This document shows positions 5,855-5,887 of a stretch of 5,887 nucleotides of DNA, piece after piece; the first letter of the stretch is position 1, and each line of letters starts with the position of its first letter. The notes beneath the pieces were generated by a model. The model was given only the letters and a program-made list of their open reading frames with translations. It was not told the origin of the DNA and ran no database searches. The position numbers were made by a program, and so were the translations under genes. This DNA comes from an uncultured Microcaldota archaeon (lineage in GTDB: Archaea; Micrarchaeota; Micrarchaeia; Anstonellales; Bilamarchaeaceae). Where the stretch lies: assembly GCA_903920925.1 (NCBI GenBank), contig CAIXOA010000058.1, positions 1-5,887 of the forward strand, written 5' to 3'.

Positions 5855-5887
5855 CACTTCACCATGTCGCGGAGGTACTCCCCCATA
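5854..5887 (-). CDS. C-terminal end of an upstream operon gene (partial, unidentified)
   Basis: The minus-strand frame entering at the right edge reads MGEYLRDMVK and then TGA (5856-5854). The TGA overlaps the ATPase ATG by one base (TGATG), the usual archaeal coupled-gene junction, and the last codons (ATG GTG AAG) contain GGTGA, the ATPase ribosome binding site. The ten visible residues are too few to assign a family, and the ATG at 5886-5884 need not be its start. That it is a real gene is inferred from the junction and the frame remaining open to the edge. Confidence 0.5.
   Translation of the reverse strand, partial: MGEYLRDMVK
5859..5863 (-). promoter_or_regulatory. Ribosome binding site deciding the ABC ATPase start
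   Basis: GGTGA on the minus strand (5863-5859) is 4 bases before ATG (5854) and 1 base before the in-frame GTG (5857). This selects the ATG start for the ATPase. Confidence 0.7.

Overview
The window looks archaeal. It holds an Ogg2-type 8-oxoguanine DNA glycosylase very like the Methanocaldococcus jannaschii enzyme, GGTGA-type ribosome binding sites, and a TTTATATA box about 26 nt before a structured RNA. Small lysine-rich proteins and compact gene spacing would suit a DPANN or euryarchaeal genome, but the lineage cannot be fixed from this sequence alone.

Layout, left to right. 1-627 (+) encodes the glycosylase. It converges, with only 2 nt between stop codons, on a small gene at 630-788 (-) for a 52-residue, very lysine-rich protein. 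Upstream of that small gene on the minus strand (810-1050) lies a stretch with no long reading frame. It folds by inspection into an elaborate RNA: a long helix joining the two ends, three arms or hairpins, a junction and a 7-bp loop-to-3'-end pseudoknot. A TATA box at 1072-1079 (-) predicts transcription starting at about 1050, exactly where the terminal helix begins. I could not assign this RNA to a known class. It could be a stand-alone RNA or a structured leader controlling the small basic protein, because its 3' arm carries a perfect 7-base complement of that gene's ribosome binding site.

1129-5887 (-) is one tightly packed operon read from the right edge. It contains the tail of an unidentified gene, a LolD/MacB-type ABC ATPase, a secreted membrane-anchored protein with four Ig-like domains, and two tandem paralogous MacB/FtsX-type permeases. 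Together they look like a split MacB-like ABC system, with the ATPase in the cytoplasm, two permeases in the membrane, and an extracytoplasmic partner anchored beside them. The substrate is not evident. The operon promoter lies outside the window.

The most interesting part is the 810-1050 RNA together with the 52-residue basic protein directly after it.
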